A program made the translations under genes and the position numbers. A stretch of DNA of 64,000 nt from Verrucomicrobiaceae bacterium (lineage in GTDB: Bacteria; Verrucomicrobiota; Verrucomicrobiia; Verrucomicrobiales; Verrucomicrobiaceae), in assembly GCA_016713035.1 (NCBI GenBank), contig JADJPW010000014.1:1-64000 (forward strand), given 5' to 3'. Positions 24,341 to 32,530 of this stretch are shown here, in pieces. The notes below the pieces were generated by a model. It ran no database searches and was not told the DNA's origin. It saw only the letters and a program-made list of their open reading frames with translations. Each line of letters opens with the position of its first letter. Position 1 is the first letter of the stretch.

Positions 24341-25042
24341 ATGATCATGAAGCGCCTCATCATCGCCTTTTCCGCTCTCAGCCTCGTTGCATCTGCGCAG
24401 CCACCTGAAGGGCCCAAACCACCGCCAAAGCCTGGCGAGCCCCCCCGCCGTGGTCCAGGTGACCCAGGAGGCCCCGGCAAATACAATGGTGGCCCTGGCG
24501 GCAGCGGAAAAATGCGTTCACCACCGCCGGGATTTGAAAAACTCAGTGAGGAAGACAAAAAACTCCTACGTGAGGCTTTTGAAAAAAACTGGAACGACCC
24601 CGACGTGCTCGCCGCCCGTGATGAGGCCCTCAAGGCCAATGAAAAAGTGCGTCGCGTGCTGCACGACAAAATGAGCCGCCAAGATCCACGCATCGCGGCG
24701 ATCTTAGAAAAGATGCGTCCACCTTACCCCATGGACGAGCGCGGCCTCCCCCAGCTCCCGCCGCCCGAGTCGCCCGACTTCGCCCGCGCTGCCACTGCAC
24801 GCCTCGGAGCAGAGACCATGTCCGTCGCACGTCCTGGTCGGCATGAGGAGACACGCCGCTTTCACGATCGCATCATGCAGTTCCCGCGCATCCGCGAGTC
24901 CATCAGCCAGCTCGAAGCCGCCCAGCCCGCCGAGCGCATCGAGCGCTTTCGCAAGCTCAAAGACCTCTACCGCCAGCTCGCAGGGGAAGAATGGCAGCGC
25001 CAGCGCCAGGAGCGCGAGGCCGCCACCGAGAAGAAGCAGTAA
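24341..25042 (+). CDS. Secreted Pro/Gly-rich, helical hypothetical protein
   Basis: 233 residues from the ATG at 24341 (MIMKRLIIAFSALSLVASAQ), a signal peptide. Residues 20-65 are a proline/glycine-rich linker (PPKPGEPPRRGPGDPGGPGK). The rest is charged and helical: LSEEDKKLLREAFEKNWNDP in the middle and AERIERFRKLKDLYRQLAGE near the end, plausible coiled coil. The pattern recalls periplasmic helical-hairpin proteins such as Spy/CpxP or heavy-metal-resistance sensors, but no defining motif is present. Confidence 0.6.
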   Translation: MIMKRLIIAFSALSLVASAQPPEGPKPPPKPGEPPRRGPGDPGGPGKYNGGPGGSGKMRSPPPGFEKLSEEDKKLLREAFEKNWNDPDVLAARDEALKANEKVRRVLHDKMSRQDPRIAAILEKMRPPYPMDERGLPQLPPPESPDFARAATARLGAETMSVARPGRHEETRRFHDRIMQFPRIRESISQLEAAQPAERIERFRKLKDLYRQLAGEEWQRQRQEREAATEKKQ

Positions 25043-25058
25043 AACTCGTCTCAGAAAA

Positions 25059-25134
25059 AGTGCTCAGTCCTCAGTGCTTAGTAGAGACATCCGCATGGCG
25101 TGGAAATCCGACTTCGCACTAAGCACTGAGCACT
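25059..25134. repeat. Inverted repeat upstream of ilvC
   Basis: AGTGCTCAG-TCCTCAG-TGCTTAGT (25059-25082) is the reverse complement, allowing a seven-base insertion, of CACTAAGCACTGAGCACT (25117-25134). No T-tract. It may be a short palindromic repeat element or a transcription barrier between the two genes. Confidence 0.5.
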
Positions 25135-25288
25135 CCGACAAGGCGGACACGAAAACAAACTGAGGTGCTTTTTGCCCCCGAAGGAGTGCGCAAAACAGGC
25201 CAGGATACCGCTCACAGGCCGGGAAAAAGGCGTTTGACCCATGATGGGCCATGCCCCAGTATCGCCGCCCCTTAAACCAGATCACACA

Positions 25289-26317
25289 ATGCCCGCCAAA
25301 ATCTACACTGAAAAAGACGCCAGCCTCGCTCCTCTCAAAGGCAAGACTTGCGCCGTCATCGGCTTCGGCTCCCAAGGCCACGCCCACGCACTCAACCTCA
25401 AAGAGAGCGGCGTCAAAGTCGTCATCGGCCTCTACCCAGGCTCCAAGAGCCGCGCCGTCGCCGAAGAAAAAGGCCTGAAGGTCCTCGACACCGCAGATGC
25501 CGTCAAAGCCGCAGACGTCATCTTCGTCGCTGTGCCAGACACCAAGATCGGTGGCGTGTACAAGAAAGACATCGCCCCGAACCTCACCAAGGGCAAGACA
25601 CTGCTCTTCTCCCACGGCTTCGCCATTCTCTACAAGACCGTCGTCCCGCCGAAGGACGTGAACGTCATCATGGTGGCCCCGAAAGGCCCCGGCCACATCG
25701 TCCGCCGCCAGTACACCGAAGGCAAGGGCGTGCCCTCCTTGATCGCGATCCATCAGAACGCCGACAAGCAGGCCAAGAAGATCGCCCTCGCCTGGGCGCA
25801 CGGCATCGGCGGCACCCGCGGCGGTGTCATCGAGACCACCTTCAAGGAAGAAACCGAAACCGACCTCTTCGGCGAGCAGACCGTTCTTTGCGGCGGCACC
25901 AGCGCCCTCGTCCAGGCAGGCTTCGAAGTCCTCACCGAGGCTGGCTACAGCCCTGAGATGGCCTACTTCGAGTGCCTCCATGAGCTCAAGCTCATCGTCG
26001 ATCTCATGAACGAAGCAGGCATCGCCGGCATGCGTTTCTCCATCTCCGAAACAGCCAAATGGGGCGATGTGAAGGTCGGACCGAAAATCATCGACAAATC
26101 CGTCAAGAAGCGCATGAAAGCCGCTCTCAAAGACATCCAGACCGGCAAGTTCGCCAAGGAATGGATCAAAGAGACCGAAACCGGCTACAAGAAGTTCAAC
26201 AAGCTGCTCAAAGACGGCGAGAAGCACCCCATCGAGAAGACCGGTGCCCGCCTCCGCAGCCTGATGCCCTGGATCAAGAAGCGCGACATCAAAGGCCAAC
26301 AAGCCAGCTACGTCTAA
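25289..26317 (+). CDS. ilvC: Ketol-acid reductoisomerase
   Basis: 342 residues, class I (short) KARI. The N-terminal Rossmann domain has VIGFGSQGHAHALNLKESGV; the loop and core include APKGPGHIVRRQY, DLFGEQTVLCGG and LTEAGYSPEMAYFE. The helical KARI domain has HELKLIVDLMNEAGIAGMRF and SISETAKWGD, with the metal-binding acids. The start at 25289 gives the standard MPAKIYTEKD N-terminus. The enzyme makes 2,3-dihydroxyisovalerate or 2,3-dihydroxy-3-methylvalerate from acetohydroxy acids in branched-chain amino-acid synthesis. Cytoplasmic, monocistronic here: a strong terminator follows and no ilvB/ilvN is adjacent. Confidence 0.97.
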   Translation: MPAKIYTEKDASLAPLKGKTCAVIGFGSQGHAHALNLKESGVKVVIGLYPGSKSRAVAEEKGLKVLDTADAVKAADVIFVAVPDTKIGGVYKKDIAPNLTKGKTLLFSHGFAILYKTVVPPKDVNVIMVAPKGPGHIVRRQYTEGKGVPSLIAIHQNADKQAKKIALAWAHGIGGTRGGVIETTFKEETETDLFGEQTVLCGGTSALVQAGFEVLTEAGYSPEMAYFECLHELKLIVDLMNEAGIAGMRFSISETAKWGDVKVGPKIIDKSVKKRMKAALKDIQTGKFAKEWIKETETGYKKFNKLLKDGEKHPIEKTGARLRSLMPWIKKRDIKGQQASYV

Positions 26318-26343
26318 GAGACCACCATCGAGTCAAATCCAAG

Positions 26344-26373
26344 CGCGGACCGGCAACGGTCCGCGTTTTTTTT
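26344..26373 (+). terminator. Rho-independent terminator of ilvC
   Basis: CGCGGACCG (26344-26352) and CGGTCCGCG (26357-26365), perfect 9 bp stem with a GCAA loop, followed by eight T. Confidence 0.93.
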
Positions 26374-26451
26374 GCCTGGGACTCGGGATCGAGAAAAAGC
26401 GGGAGGGTTTTCGACAAATAAACGATAGAGAGAGCTGCATCCCTATTATTT

Positions 26452-26838
26452 TTGGAAATAGCACAAAAACATTCACCCGATGGAGTCTATTCCACGGATA
26501 ACCTGAGCTTGAGCGCTTATGATGCCATGGCAATGCGTGAGGCAGATCTCACAAGATTGCGCCAAGTCCTGGTGCGCCTGGACACCCCTACGCTTCTTCC
26601 AGGGAACTACTCCATCGGCTCGATACGGCGTTCTGCTTGGTACGGAATTCTGCGAGGTGAACACGATCGTGACGCAGCTCTAGAGGTTGCAGAGGAGGTT
26701 CTTGCCTATGACCCGACACTCGAGCCTCGAAAGACTAATATTGGCAAAATGATTGAATCCTGGCAGGCATCAAAGCATGAAATACAAGGAAGGGTGCTGC
26801 TTCACGGATTCACCGTGTCAAAACGTCTGGCTGACTGA
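26452..26838 (+). CDS. Hypothetical protein, AT-richer than surroundings
   Basis: Open for 128 codons from a TTG at 26452. The protein has DLTRLRQVLVRLDTPTLLPG, RSAWYGILRGEHDRDAALEV and GRVLLHGFTVSKRLAD and looks globular. No domain recognised. Codon use is less GC-biased than neighbouring genes and no clear ribosome-binding site is seen, so it may be acquired, or the start may be internal. Isolated after the ilvC terminator and convergent with the sigma-factor gene. Confidence 0.4.
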   Translation: MEIAQKHSPDGVYSTDNLSLSAYDAMAMREADLTRLRQVLVRLDTPTLLPGNYSIGSIRRSAWYGILRGEHDRDAALEVAEEVLAYDPTLEPRKTNIGKMIESWQASKHEIQGRVLLHGFTVSKRLAD

Positions 26839-26926
26839 AAGCCCCCTCATCTTAACCCCAATAAAACTCGCTCCCTAAGGCGAAATCCCTTAGCCTAGTT
26901 CATCCGATCTGGTGACCGTGCACAGT

Positions 26927-27451
26927 TCATGAATGCGTCAGCTGCCGAGTGATGCAGTCGTTCAAGCTCAGGCGGATGCGGCTGAGGAGGCGATAGACGG
27001 CTTCGACGGTGCGTCCGCTTTTGGCGGCGATGTCTTCGATGCCGCAGTCTTCTTGGTAGCGCCAGAGGACGATTTTGCGGTGGGCGTCGGGGAGCTTGCG
27101 GAGGCAGGTGTAGAGTGCTTCGGCTCGCTGGTCGAGGGAGTCGCCACGGCGGTCGATTTCGGCGGCGACGGCTTGGATGAAGGCTTCGTCGATTTCTTCG
27201 TGCTGGTGCTTCTTTTTGGCGCGGCGGTAATTGAGGATCTGGTGCGTGGCGATGGTGCGTGCCCAAGCGCGGAAGTTTGTGCCTTGTTCAAAGCGGGCGA
27301 ATTGCTTCCAGAGGGTGATTTTGACTTCCTGCAGGATGTCTTCTGCATCGGCTGTGTGGGAGACGAGGCTGTGCACGTAGGCCGCGAGCCAGCGGTCATG
27401 CTGGGTGAGCAGGCGAAGGTAGGATTCGGTTTGGTCGATGTCGGTGCTCAT
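26927..27451 (-). CDS. ECF-type RNA polymerase sigma factor
   Basis: 174 residues. Region 2 includes SHTADAEDILQEVKITLWKQ followed by FEQGTNFRAWARTIATHQIL; region 4 has LRKLPDAHRKIVLWRY, then IEDIAAKSGRTVEAVYRLLS. Length and the N-terminal YLRLLTQHDRWLAAYVHSLV match the sigma-70 group common in Planctomycetes and Verrucomicrobia. No anti-sigma factor is adjacent; the upstream neighbour is a DUF1501 gene in the same orientation, separated by a palindromic element. Members of this group often sit near DUF1501 or signalling genes, so a link to surface-protein expression is possible. Confidence 0.9.
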   Translation of the reverse strand: MSTDIDQTESYLRLLTQHDRWLAAYVHSLVSHTADAEDILQEVKITLWKQFARFEQGTNFRAWARTIATHQILNYRRAKKKHQHEEIDEAFIQAVAAEIDRRGDSLDQRAEALYTCLRKLPDAHRKIVLWRYQEDCGIEDIAAKSGRTVEAVYRLLSRIRLSLNDCITRQLTHS

Positions 27452-27466
27452 GGGCGAGAGAATGGC

Positions 27467-27598
27467 GAATGCAGAATGTCGTTAAGTTACGATTACCCAT
27501 GATCTTTGCCGCAGATTACTTCTCTGAACAATCCAGTCTGTGGCTTTCCTGAATCTGCGGCAATCCCTTCATCACTTAACGAAATTGAATGCAGAATG
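27467..27598. repeat. MITE-like nested palindrome flanked by direct repeats
   Basis: GAATGCAGAATG occurs at 27467-27478 and 27587-27598. Between them TCGTTAAGT (27479-27487) pairs with ACTTAACGA (27574-27582), and inside that TTGCCGCAGATT (27506-27517) pairs with AATCTGCGGCAA (27552-27563). The element sits between the DUF1501 stop and the sigma-factor start. Confidence 0.6.
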
Positions 27599-27649
27599 AC
27601 GAATGGCTGAGGAGAGGTGCGGTTTCGTCATTCCGGCGCAGCCGACCGG

Positions 27650-29074
27650 TCACGCCATGAGTTTGGTGTTGGCGTTGCCTTCGTTGAGGTCGATGCGCTC
27701 GGGGCGGCCTTTGTGGGGATAGACGAGGCGGGTGTGATCGACGCCCATGAGGGCGAGGATGCTGGCGTGCAGGTCGTGGACATGCATGCGGTCCCGGACG
27801 GCGTAGAGGCCGAGGTCGTCGGTTTCACCGAGGACTTGGCCGCCTTTGACGCCGCCGCCGGCCATCCACATGGTGAAGCCGGTGGGATTATGGTCACGGC
27901 CTGCGCCTTGCTCGCTCATGGGGGTGCGGCCAAATTCGCCGCCCCAGATAACGAGGGTTTCATCGAGGAGGCCGCGCTGTTTGAGGTCGGTGAGGAGGCC
28001 TGCGATGGGGCGATCGACGGCGGCAGTGAGGCGGCCGTGGTTTTCTTCGAGTTTGGAGTGGCTGTCCCATTTGCTTCCGGCGCCGCTGTAGAGCTGCACA
28101 AAGCGCACGCCACGCTCGACGAGGCGGCGGGCGAGGAGGCAGTTGCGACCATAGACGGCGGTTTCTGGGTAGTTCATGCCGTAGAGGGCTTTGGTGCTTT
28201 CGCTTTCTTTGCTGAGATCGACAGCGGTGGGGGCCTCTGCCTGCATGGTGTAGGCGAGCTCGTAGGAGCGGATGCGGGCCTCCAGCTCGGTGTTGTCGCT
28301 GCGGATGGAGGCGTAGTCGCGGTTCAAAGTCGCTAGTAGGTCGAGCTTGTCGCGTTGGCGGCGGTCACTGAGGCCTTTGGGGTTGTCGAGGTATTTGATG
28401 GGGGTGCCTTCGGAGCTGAATTCGACGCCTTGATAGATGCTGGGCATGAAGCCGCTGCCCCAGTTGCGCACGCCATTCACCACGGTGCCTTCGCTGTCTT
28501 TGATGACGACAAAGCCGGGTAGATCGTGGTTTTCGCTGCCGAGTCCGTAGTTGACCCAGGCGCCGAGGGATGGTCTGCCGCCGAAGATGCTGCCTGTATT
28601 CATTTGGCAGACGCCACCGGCGTGATTGATGCCGTCGGAGACGCAGGAGTTGATGACGGCGATGTCATCGGCGTGTTCGCCGACGTGTTTGAACCAGTCG
28701 CTGATTTCGAGGCCGCTTTGGCCGTATTTTTTCCAGGTGCGGCTACATGCGAAGAGCGGGGCGTCGCTCTCGCCCATGGCTAAGACGGGGACTTTGAAGC
28801 TGGAGGGTAGTTTTTGGCCTGCGAGCTGGTTGAGGAGCGGTTTGCGGTCGAAAGTATCGAGATGGCTGGGGCCGCCCTCCATGAAGCAAAAAATGACGCT
28901 TTTGGCCTGACCGAGCTTGTTGGGCAGTTTGGTCAAAATGGGGCTGAGATCCTTCGGTGCGGCCAAAAGGGGCTCATTCATTAGCGCGGCGGCTGCGACG
29001 GCTCCGAATCCGCAACCGGCACGGTTGAGGAATTCGCGGCGAGAGTGTGGGTGGTCGATTCGGCGGCAAAACAT
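27650..29074 (-). CDS. DUF1501 family secreted protein
   Basis: 474 residues with a twin-arginine signal (HSRREFLNRAGCGFGAVAAA). Core motifs: CFMEGGPSHLDTFDRKPLLN, VNYGLGSENHDLPGFVVI, NCLLARRLVERGVRFVQLYS, WDSHSKLEENHGRLTAAVDR, GGEFGRTPMSEQGAGRDHNP, and HDLHASILALMGVDHTRLVY near the end. Length is typical. Unlike the copy at 1253 the frame is intact throughout. Exported folded via Tat; function of the family unproven. The adjacent upstream gene (transcribed first) is the hybrid kinase, with a 68 base gap. Confidence 0.93.
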   Translation of the reverse strand: MFCRRIDHPHSRREFLNRAGCGFGAVAAAALMNEPLLAAPKDLSPILTKLPNKLGQAKSVIFCFMEGGPSHLDTFDRKPLLNQLAGQKLPSSFKVPVLAMGESDAPLFACSRTWKKYGQSGLEISDWFKHVGEHADDIAVINSCVSDGINHAGGVCQMNTGSIFGGRPSLGAWVNYGLGSENHDLPGFVVIKDSEGTVVNGVRNWGSGFMPSIYQGVEFSSEGTPIKYLDNPKGLSDRRQRDKLDLLATLNRDYASIRSDNTELEARIRSYELAYTMQAEAPTAVDLSKESESTKALYGMNYPETAVYGRNCLLARRLVERGVRFVQLYSGAGSKWDSHSKLEENHGRLTAAVDRPIAGLLTDLKQRGLLDETLVIWGGEFGRTPMSEQGAGRDHNPTGFTMWMAGGGVKGGQVLGETDDLGLYAVRDRMHVHDLHASILALMGVDHTRLVYPHKGRPERIDLNEGNANTKLMA

Positions 29075-29142
29075 GGTAGTGGGATGAGAACGTCACATCC
29101 AATAGGTTTTAACCGGGGAGATTTTGGACGAAAAATCGGCCT

Positions 29143-31953
29143 TCAGAGGGTGAGGAGCACTTTGGCGGCACCGCTGGAGAGGGCTGGGGGGATGGCGCGG
29201 CGGAAGTCATCGAGGCTGACGGGCTTGGTGAGGAAGGCGTTCATGCCGACTTCGCGGCATTCTTCTTTGACGCCGACGAGGGCGTGGCCGGTCATGGCGA
29301 TGATGCTGGGCTGTTTTTTGAGATTGAAGTTGCTGCGGATGGCACGGGTGGCGTCGATGCCGCCCATGACGGGCATCTGGAGGTCCATGAAGACGATGTC
29401 GTAGGAGTTGGAGGCGCTGATGTCCACGGCCTCTTGGCCATTGTTGGCGATGTCCACTTTGGTGTAGCCGAGGCGCTGCAGGAGCATGCAGGCGATCTTT
29501 TGATTGAGGGGCTGATCTTCGACGAGGAGGATGGTGGCGGGGTGCTGACGTGCGAAGTTGTCACCGCCGTCGGCTTTGGCGGCTTTGGCGATGGCGCGGT
29601 TGGTGGTGATGGAGATTTGGGCATCGTGCCCGCCTGCGGCTGCACGGGAGCCTACGATGCTGGTTTCAAAGCTACTCTGGAGGTCGCTGAAGGGCTGTGG
29701 GGAGGCTGGGACAGATGCAGCGGAGTCGTGGGTAGGTGGTGAGATCTGCTGGGAGGCATAGGTGGCCACTTGGGCCATGAGTGGCATCTGCGGAGTGCCC
29801 TGGAAGGCGGGCGGTGATGCTGCGGAGCGCAGGACGGGTGGGGCGGGCGCGGCTGTGGGGACGAGGATGGGTGCTGGGATGGAGAGCGGTGGTGCATTGA
29901 GCACGGGGGAGGCGACGACGACGCGGCGCGGCATGCGATAGAGCTCGGAGAGGGCGCGGAGGATGTCGCGGCGCTTGATGGGCTTGGAGAGGGTGAGGTG
30001 GCGGCAGCCGACGGGGGGCGAGAATTTTTCGCGGTCGAGCTTCGCGCGAGTGATGGGGAGGAGGGTGATGATGGCGGCCCCTTTGGCTGCGGCGTGACGG
30101 AGGAGTGGCTGGGCGTCTTCTGGACGGAGGCGTGTGCAGTCGAGGATGAAGATGCCGGATTCATCGAGGAGGGTGTCGAGGTCGTCGATGGAGCGCTCTT
30201 TGAGGATGCTGATGCGCATGCTCCAGGCGGAGAGGCATTGATTGAGGACTTGCTGGGTGGTGGGATGGCCGCTGTGGAAGACGACGGGGCGGTTTTTGAC
30301 GACGTCGATCCAGGCGATTTCTTCGGATCGCTCTTCGCCATCTGGGGCGACAGTGAGGGGGATTTCAAAGAAGAAGTCGGAGCCTTTGCCGACCTCGGAG
30401 ACGACAGAGATCTCGCCATTCATGAGGCGGATGAGTTTTTTGGAGATGGCCAGTCCGAGTCCTGTGCCGCCGTATTTGCGTGTGGTGGATGCGTCTGCCT
30501 GGGTGAAGGCCTGGAAGAGCATGCCGAGCTTTTCTGCGGGGATGCCGATGCCGGTGTCGCGGACGGAGAAGTGGAGGACGGTTTTTTCGCCGCCACCGGG
30601 CACCTGACGGGCGATCTGGCGGACGAAGAGGAGGATTTCGCCCTTTTCGGTGAATTTTAGGGCGTTGCCGACGAGGTTGACGAGGATCTGCTTCACGCGC
30701 TGGAAGTCGCCCATGAAGCGGCGTGTGAGGGCGGGGTCGATGTGGACATTGAGCTCGATGCCTTTCTCCGCAGCGCGGTGGGAGAAGACGTCCATGGTTT
30801 CACTGAGGAGTTTTTCGATGTCGGCGGGGATGTTTTCGATCTCCATTTTGGCGCTTTCGAGCTTGGAGAAGTCGAGGATGTCATTGATGACGTGGAGGAG
30901 GCTCTCACCGGAGGAGCGGATCATGCGGACGAGCTCTTCCTGCTCAGGATCGAGGCCCATTTCAATGAGGAGGCTGGTGGTGCCGATGATGCCGTTCATG
31001 GGCGTGCGAATCTCATGCGACATGTTAGCGAGGAAGTCGCTTTTGGCGGCGGTGGCGACTTCTGCCTGCCTGCGGGCTCCTTCGAACTCGGTGAGCATGG
31101 TTTGCTTCCGCAGGTCTTCTTCCTGGATGCGCTCGAGGGTCTGATTGAACTCCTGGGAGAGGGCTGCCATTTCGCCGATGCCGCCCTGGGGTAGGCGGAT
31201 GCCGAGATTGCCCAGGCGCATCTGGCGGAATGCCTGGACGATGGCGGAGAGCTTGGAGGAGCTGGCCTTGGCGATGGCGATGAAGCCGAGCACGGCGATG
31301 AAGATGCCGCAAAAGGTGGCGAGCAGGGGGATGGAAAGCCGTGCAGGGGAAAGAATGTGGCCTAGCTGAACGAGAGGCTGACGCACGAGGAGGACTGCGG
31401 CGGTGCGGGGGTCGCCTTTGCGATGAATGGGGACGGCGGCGAGGCTCCAGAGACTATGATCCATGTAGCTGAGGGAGCGCTGCTGACGTGAGTCTGCGGT
31501 GACGAGGGTGGCTCCCTGGCGGACACGCTGAATGAGGCCCTCAATGACGCCTGGATCTGTCTGGCGTGCATCCCAGGCGTGGGTGGGTGCGCGGAGGATG
31601 AGTGGCTTGACCATGTCGGCGAGTCCTGGGACATCTACGGGGACCAAGAGGCACTCAAGACCGAGGGTGGTGAGAGAGGGCGCTATCTCGATGGTATCGA
31701 CCCGCATGCGCAGGAGTGATGCGGTATCTGCGGGTAGCGGTGTGCGGCCTGCAAACTGCTCCTCCGTGATCTGCATGCGATCGAGCTCGAACTGGCCCGA
31801 GAGGGCGACGGCACCGAGGTAGCCCGCCTGGGAGTGTCTGAGCGTGGCGTATTCCTGCCAGAAGAAAACAGCCGCATTCACAACGACCGCGACCACCACG
31901 GAGCTGAGTCCTAGGAGGGTGTGGCGATTGATGAACAGGGCAAAAGATTTCAT
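29143..31953 (-). CDS. Hybrid sensor histidine kinase with pseudo-receiver and receiver domains
   Basis: 936 residues. Membrane helices at about 12-33 and 205-228 flank an extracytoplasmic sensor region. A HAMP-like linker (230-285) precedes HisKA with FLANMSHEIRTPMNGIIG (His313). The ATPase domain has VNLVGNALKFT, VRDTGIGIP and GGTGLGLAISKKLI. Next is a receiver-shaped domain starting RPVVFHSGHPTTQQVLNQCL that lacks the usual phospho-acceptor context, then a proline-rich linker. Last is a true receiver (ATILLVEDQPLNQKIACMLL, YDIVFMDLQMPVMGG). Probably a phosphorelay input for the response regulator encoded next upstream, beside the pilus ATPase genes. Confidence 0.93.
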   Translation of the reverse strand: MKSFALFINRHTLLGLSSVVVAVVVNAAVFFWQEYATLRHSQAGYLGAVALSGQFELDRMQITEEQFAGRTPLPADTASLLRMRVDTIEIAPSLTTLGLECLLVPVDVPGLADMVKPLILRAPTHAWDARQTDPGVIEGLIQRVRQGATLVTADSRQQRSLSYMDHSLWSLAAVPIHRKGDPRTAAVLLVRQPLVQLGHILSPARLSIPLLATFCGIFIAVLGFIAIAKASSSKLSAIVQAFRQMRLGNLGIRLPQGGIGEMAALSQEFNQTLERIQEEDLRKQTMLTEFEGARRQAEVATAAKSDFLANMSHEIRTPMNGIIGTTSLLIEMGLDPEQEELVRMIRSSGESLLHVINDILDFSKLESAKMEIENIPADIEKLLSETMDVFSHRAAEKGIELNVHIDPALTRRFMGDFQRVKQILVNLVGNALKFTEKGEILLFVRQIARQVPGGGEKTVLHFSVRDTGIGIPAEKLGMLFQAFTQADASTTRKYGGTGLGLAISKKLIRLMNGEISVVSEVGKGSDFFFEIPLTVAPDGEERSEEIAWIDVVKNRPVVFHSGHPTTQQVLNQCLSAWSMRISILKERSIDDLDTLLDESGIFILDCTRLRPEDAQPLLRHAAAKGAAIITLLPITRAKLDREKFSPPVGCRHLTLSKPIKRRDILRALSELYRMPRRVVVASPVLNAPPLSIPAPILVPTAAPAPPVLRSAASPPAFQGTPQMPLMAQVATYASQQISPPTHDSAASVPASPQPFSDLQSSFETSIVGSRAAAGGHDAQISITTNRAIAKAAKADGGDNFARQHPATILLVEDQPLNQKIACMLLQRLGYTKVDIANNGQEAVDISASNSYDIVFMDLQMPVMGGIDATRAIRSNFNLKKQPSIIAMTGHALVGVKEECREVGMNAFLTKPVSLDDFRRAIPPALSSGAAKVLLTL

Positions 31954-32004
31954 GCAGGCGGTGCAGAGATGTCAGGCGATGTGTGGAGGCAGGTGCTGCG
32001 GCGA

Positions 32005-32490
32005 TCAGCCCCATTGTGTGATCGGGGCAGAGGCGAACGCGGGTGCGGCGACACTGCGGGGAGCTGCCTCACCGTTGATGGCGCGACGCACGGTGATGGC
32101 GAGGGTTTCGATATGGAAAGGCTTGGAGAGGATGTCGTAGAAGCCGATGGCCTGGCAGAGCTCGCGGGCGTCTTCTTGGAAGTAGCCACTGCAGGCGATG
32201 ACGGGTAGGTCCGTGTTTACGGCGCGGATCATTTCGAGCACATCGAAGCCAGAGGCACCGCCAGGCATGGTGAGGTCGAGCAAGGCGGCGGCGTAGCTTT
32301 TGCCGATGCTGTGTGCATGGCGGATGAGGTCGAGTGCCTGCTCACCAGAGGTGGCGCAGATGACGCTAAAGCCCTGGGAGGAGAGGATCGCTTTGCCGAC
32401 GGCGAGGACATGGGGCTCGTCATCGATCAGCAGGAGGCTGTTCGGGCTTAGTGTAGGCTCACGAGTGATGGTGACGGTGGGGAGTTCCAT
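32005..32490 (-). CDS. Single-domain response regulator
   Basis: 161 residues from the ATG at 32490 (MELPTVTITREPTLSPNSLL). Receiver domain: LLIDDEPHVLAVGKAIL gives the acidic pair, AALLDLTMPGGASGFDVLEM the phospho-aspartate, PVIACSGYF the Thr/Ser switch region, and ILSKPFH the conserved lysine. There is no output domain; the C-terminal 25 residues are Ala/Pro-rich. Located between the hybrid kinase and the PilB/GspE gene, same strand, so it may relay signals between them. Confidence 0.9.
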   Translation of the reverse strand: MELPTVTITREPTLSPNSLLLIDDEPHVLAVGKAILSSQGFSVICATSGEQALDLIRHAHSIGKSYAAALLDLTMPGGASGFDVLEMIRAVNTDLPVIACSGYFQEDARELCQAIGFYDILSKPFHIETLAITVRRAINGEAAPRSVAAPAFASAPITQWG

Positions 32491-32530
32491 AAATGAGGAT
32501 GGGTTGAGAGGGCTTATTTGAACTTGGAAA

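Noticed and set aside
25064..26302. 412-codon open frame on the minus strand opposite ilvC
   Set aside because: It is a shadow of ilvC's GC-rich third positions; composition is skewed to Asp/Gly/Val and it has no recognisable domain.
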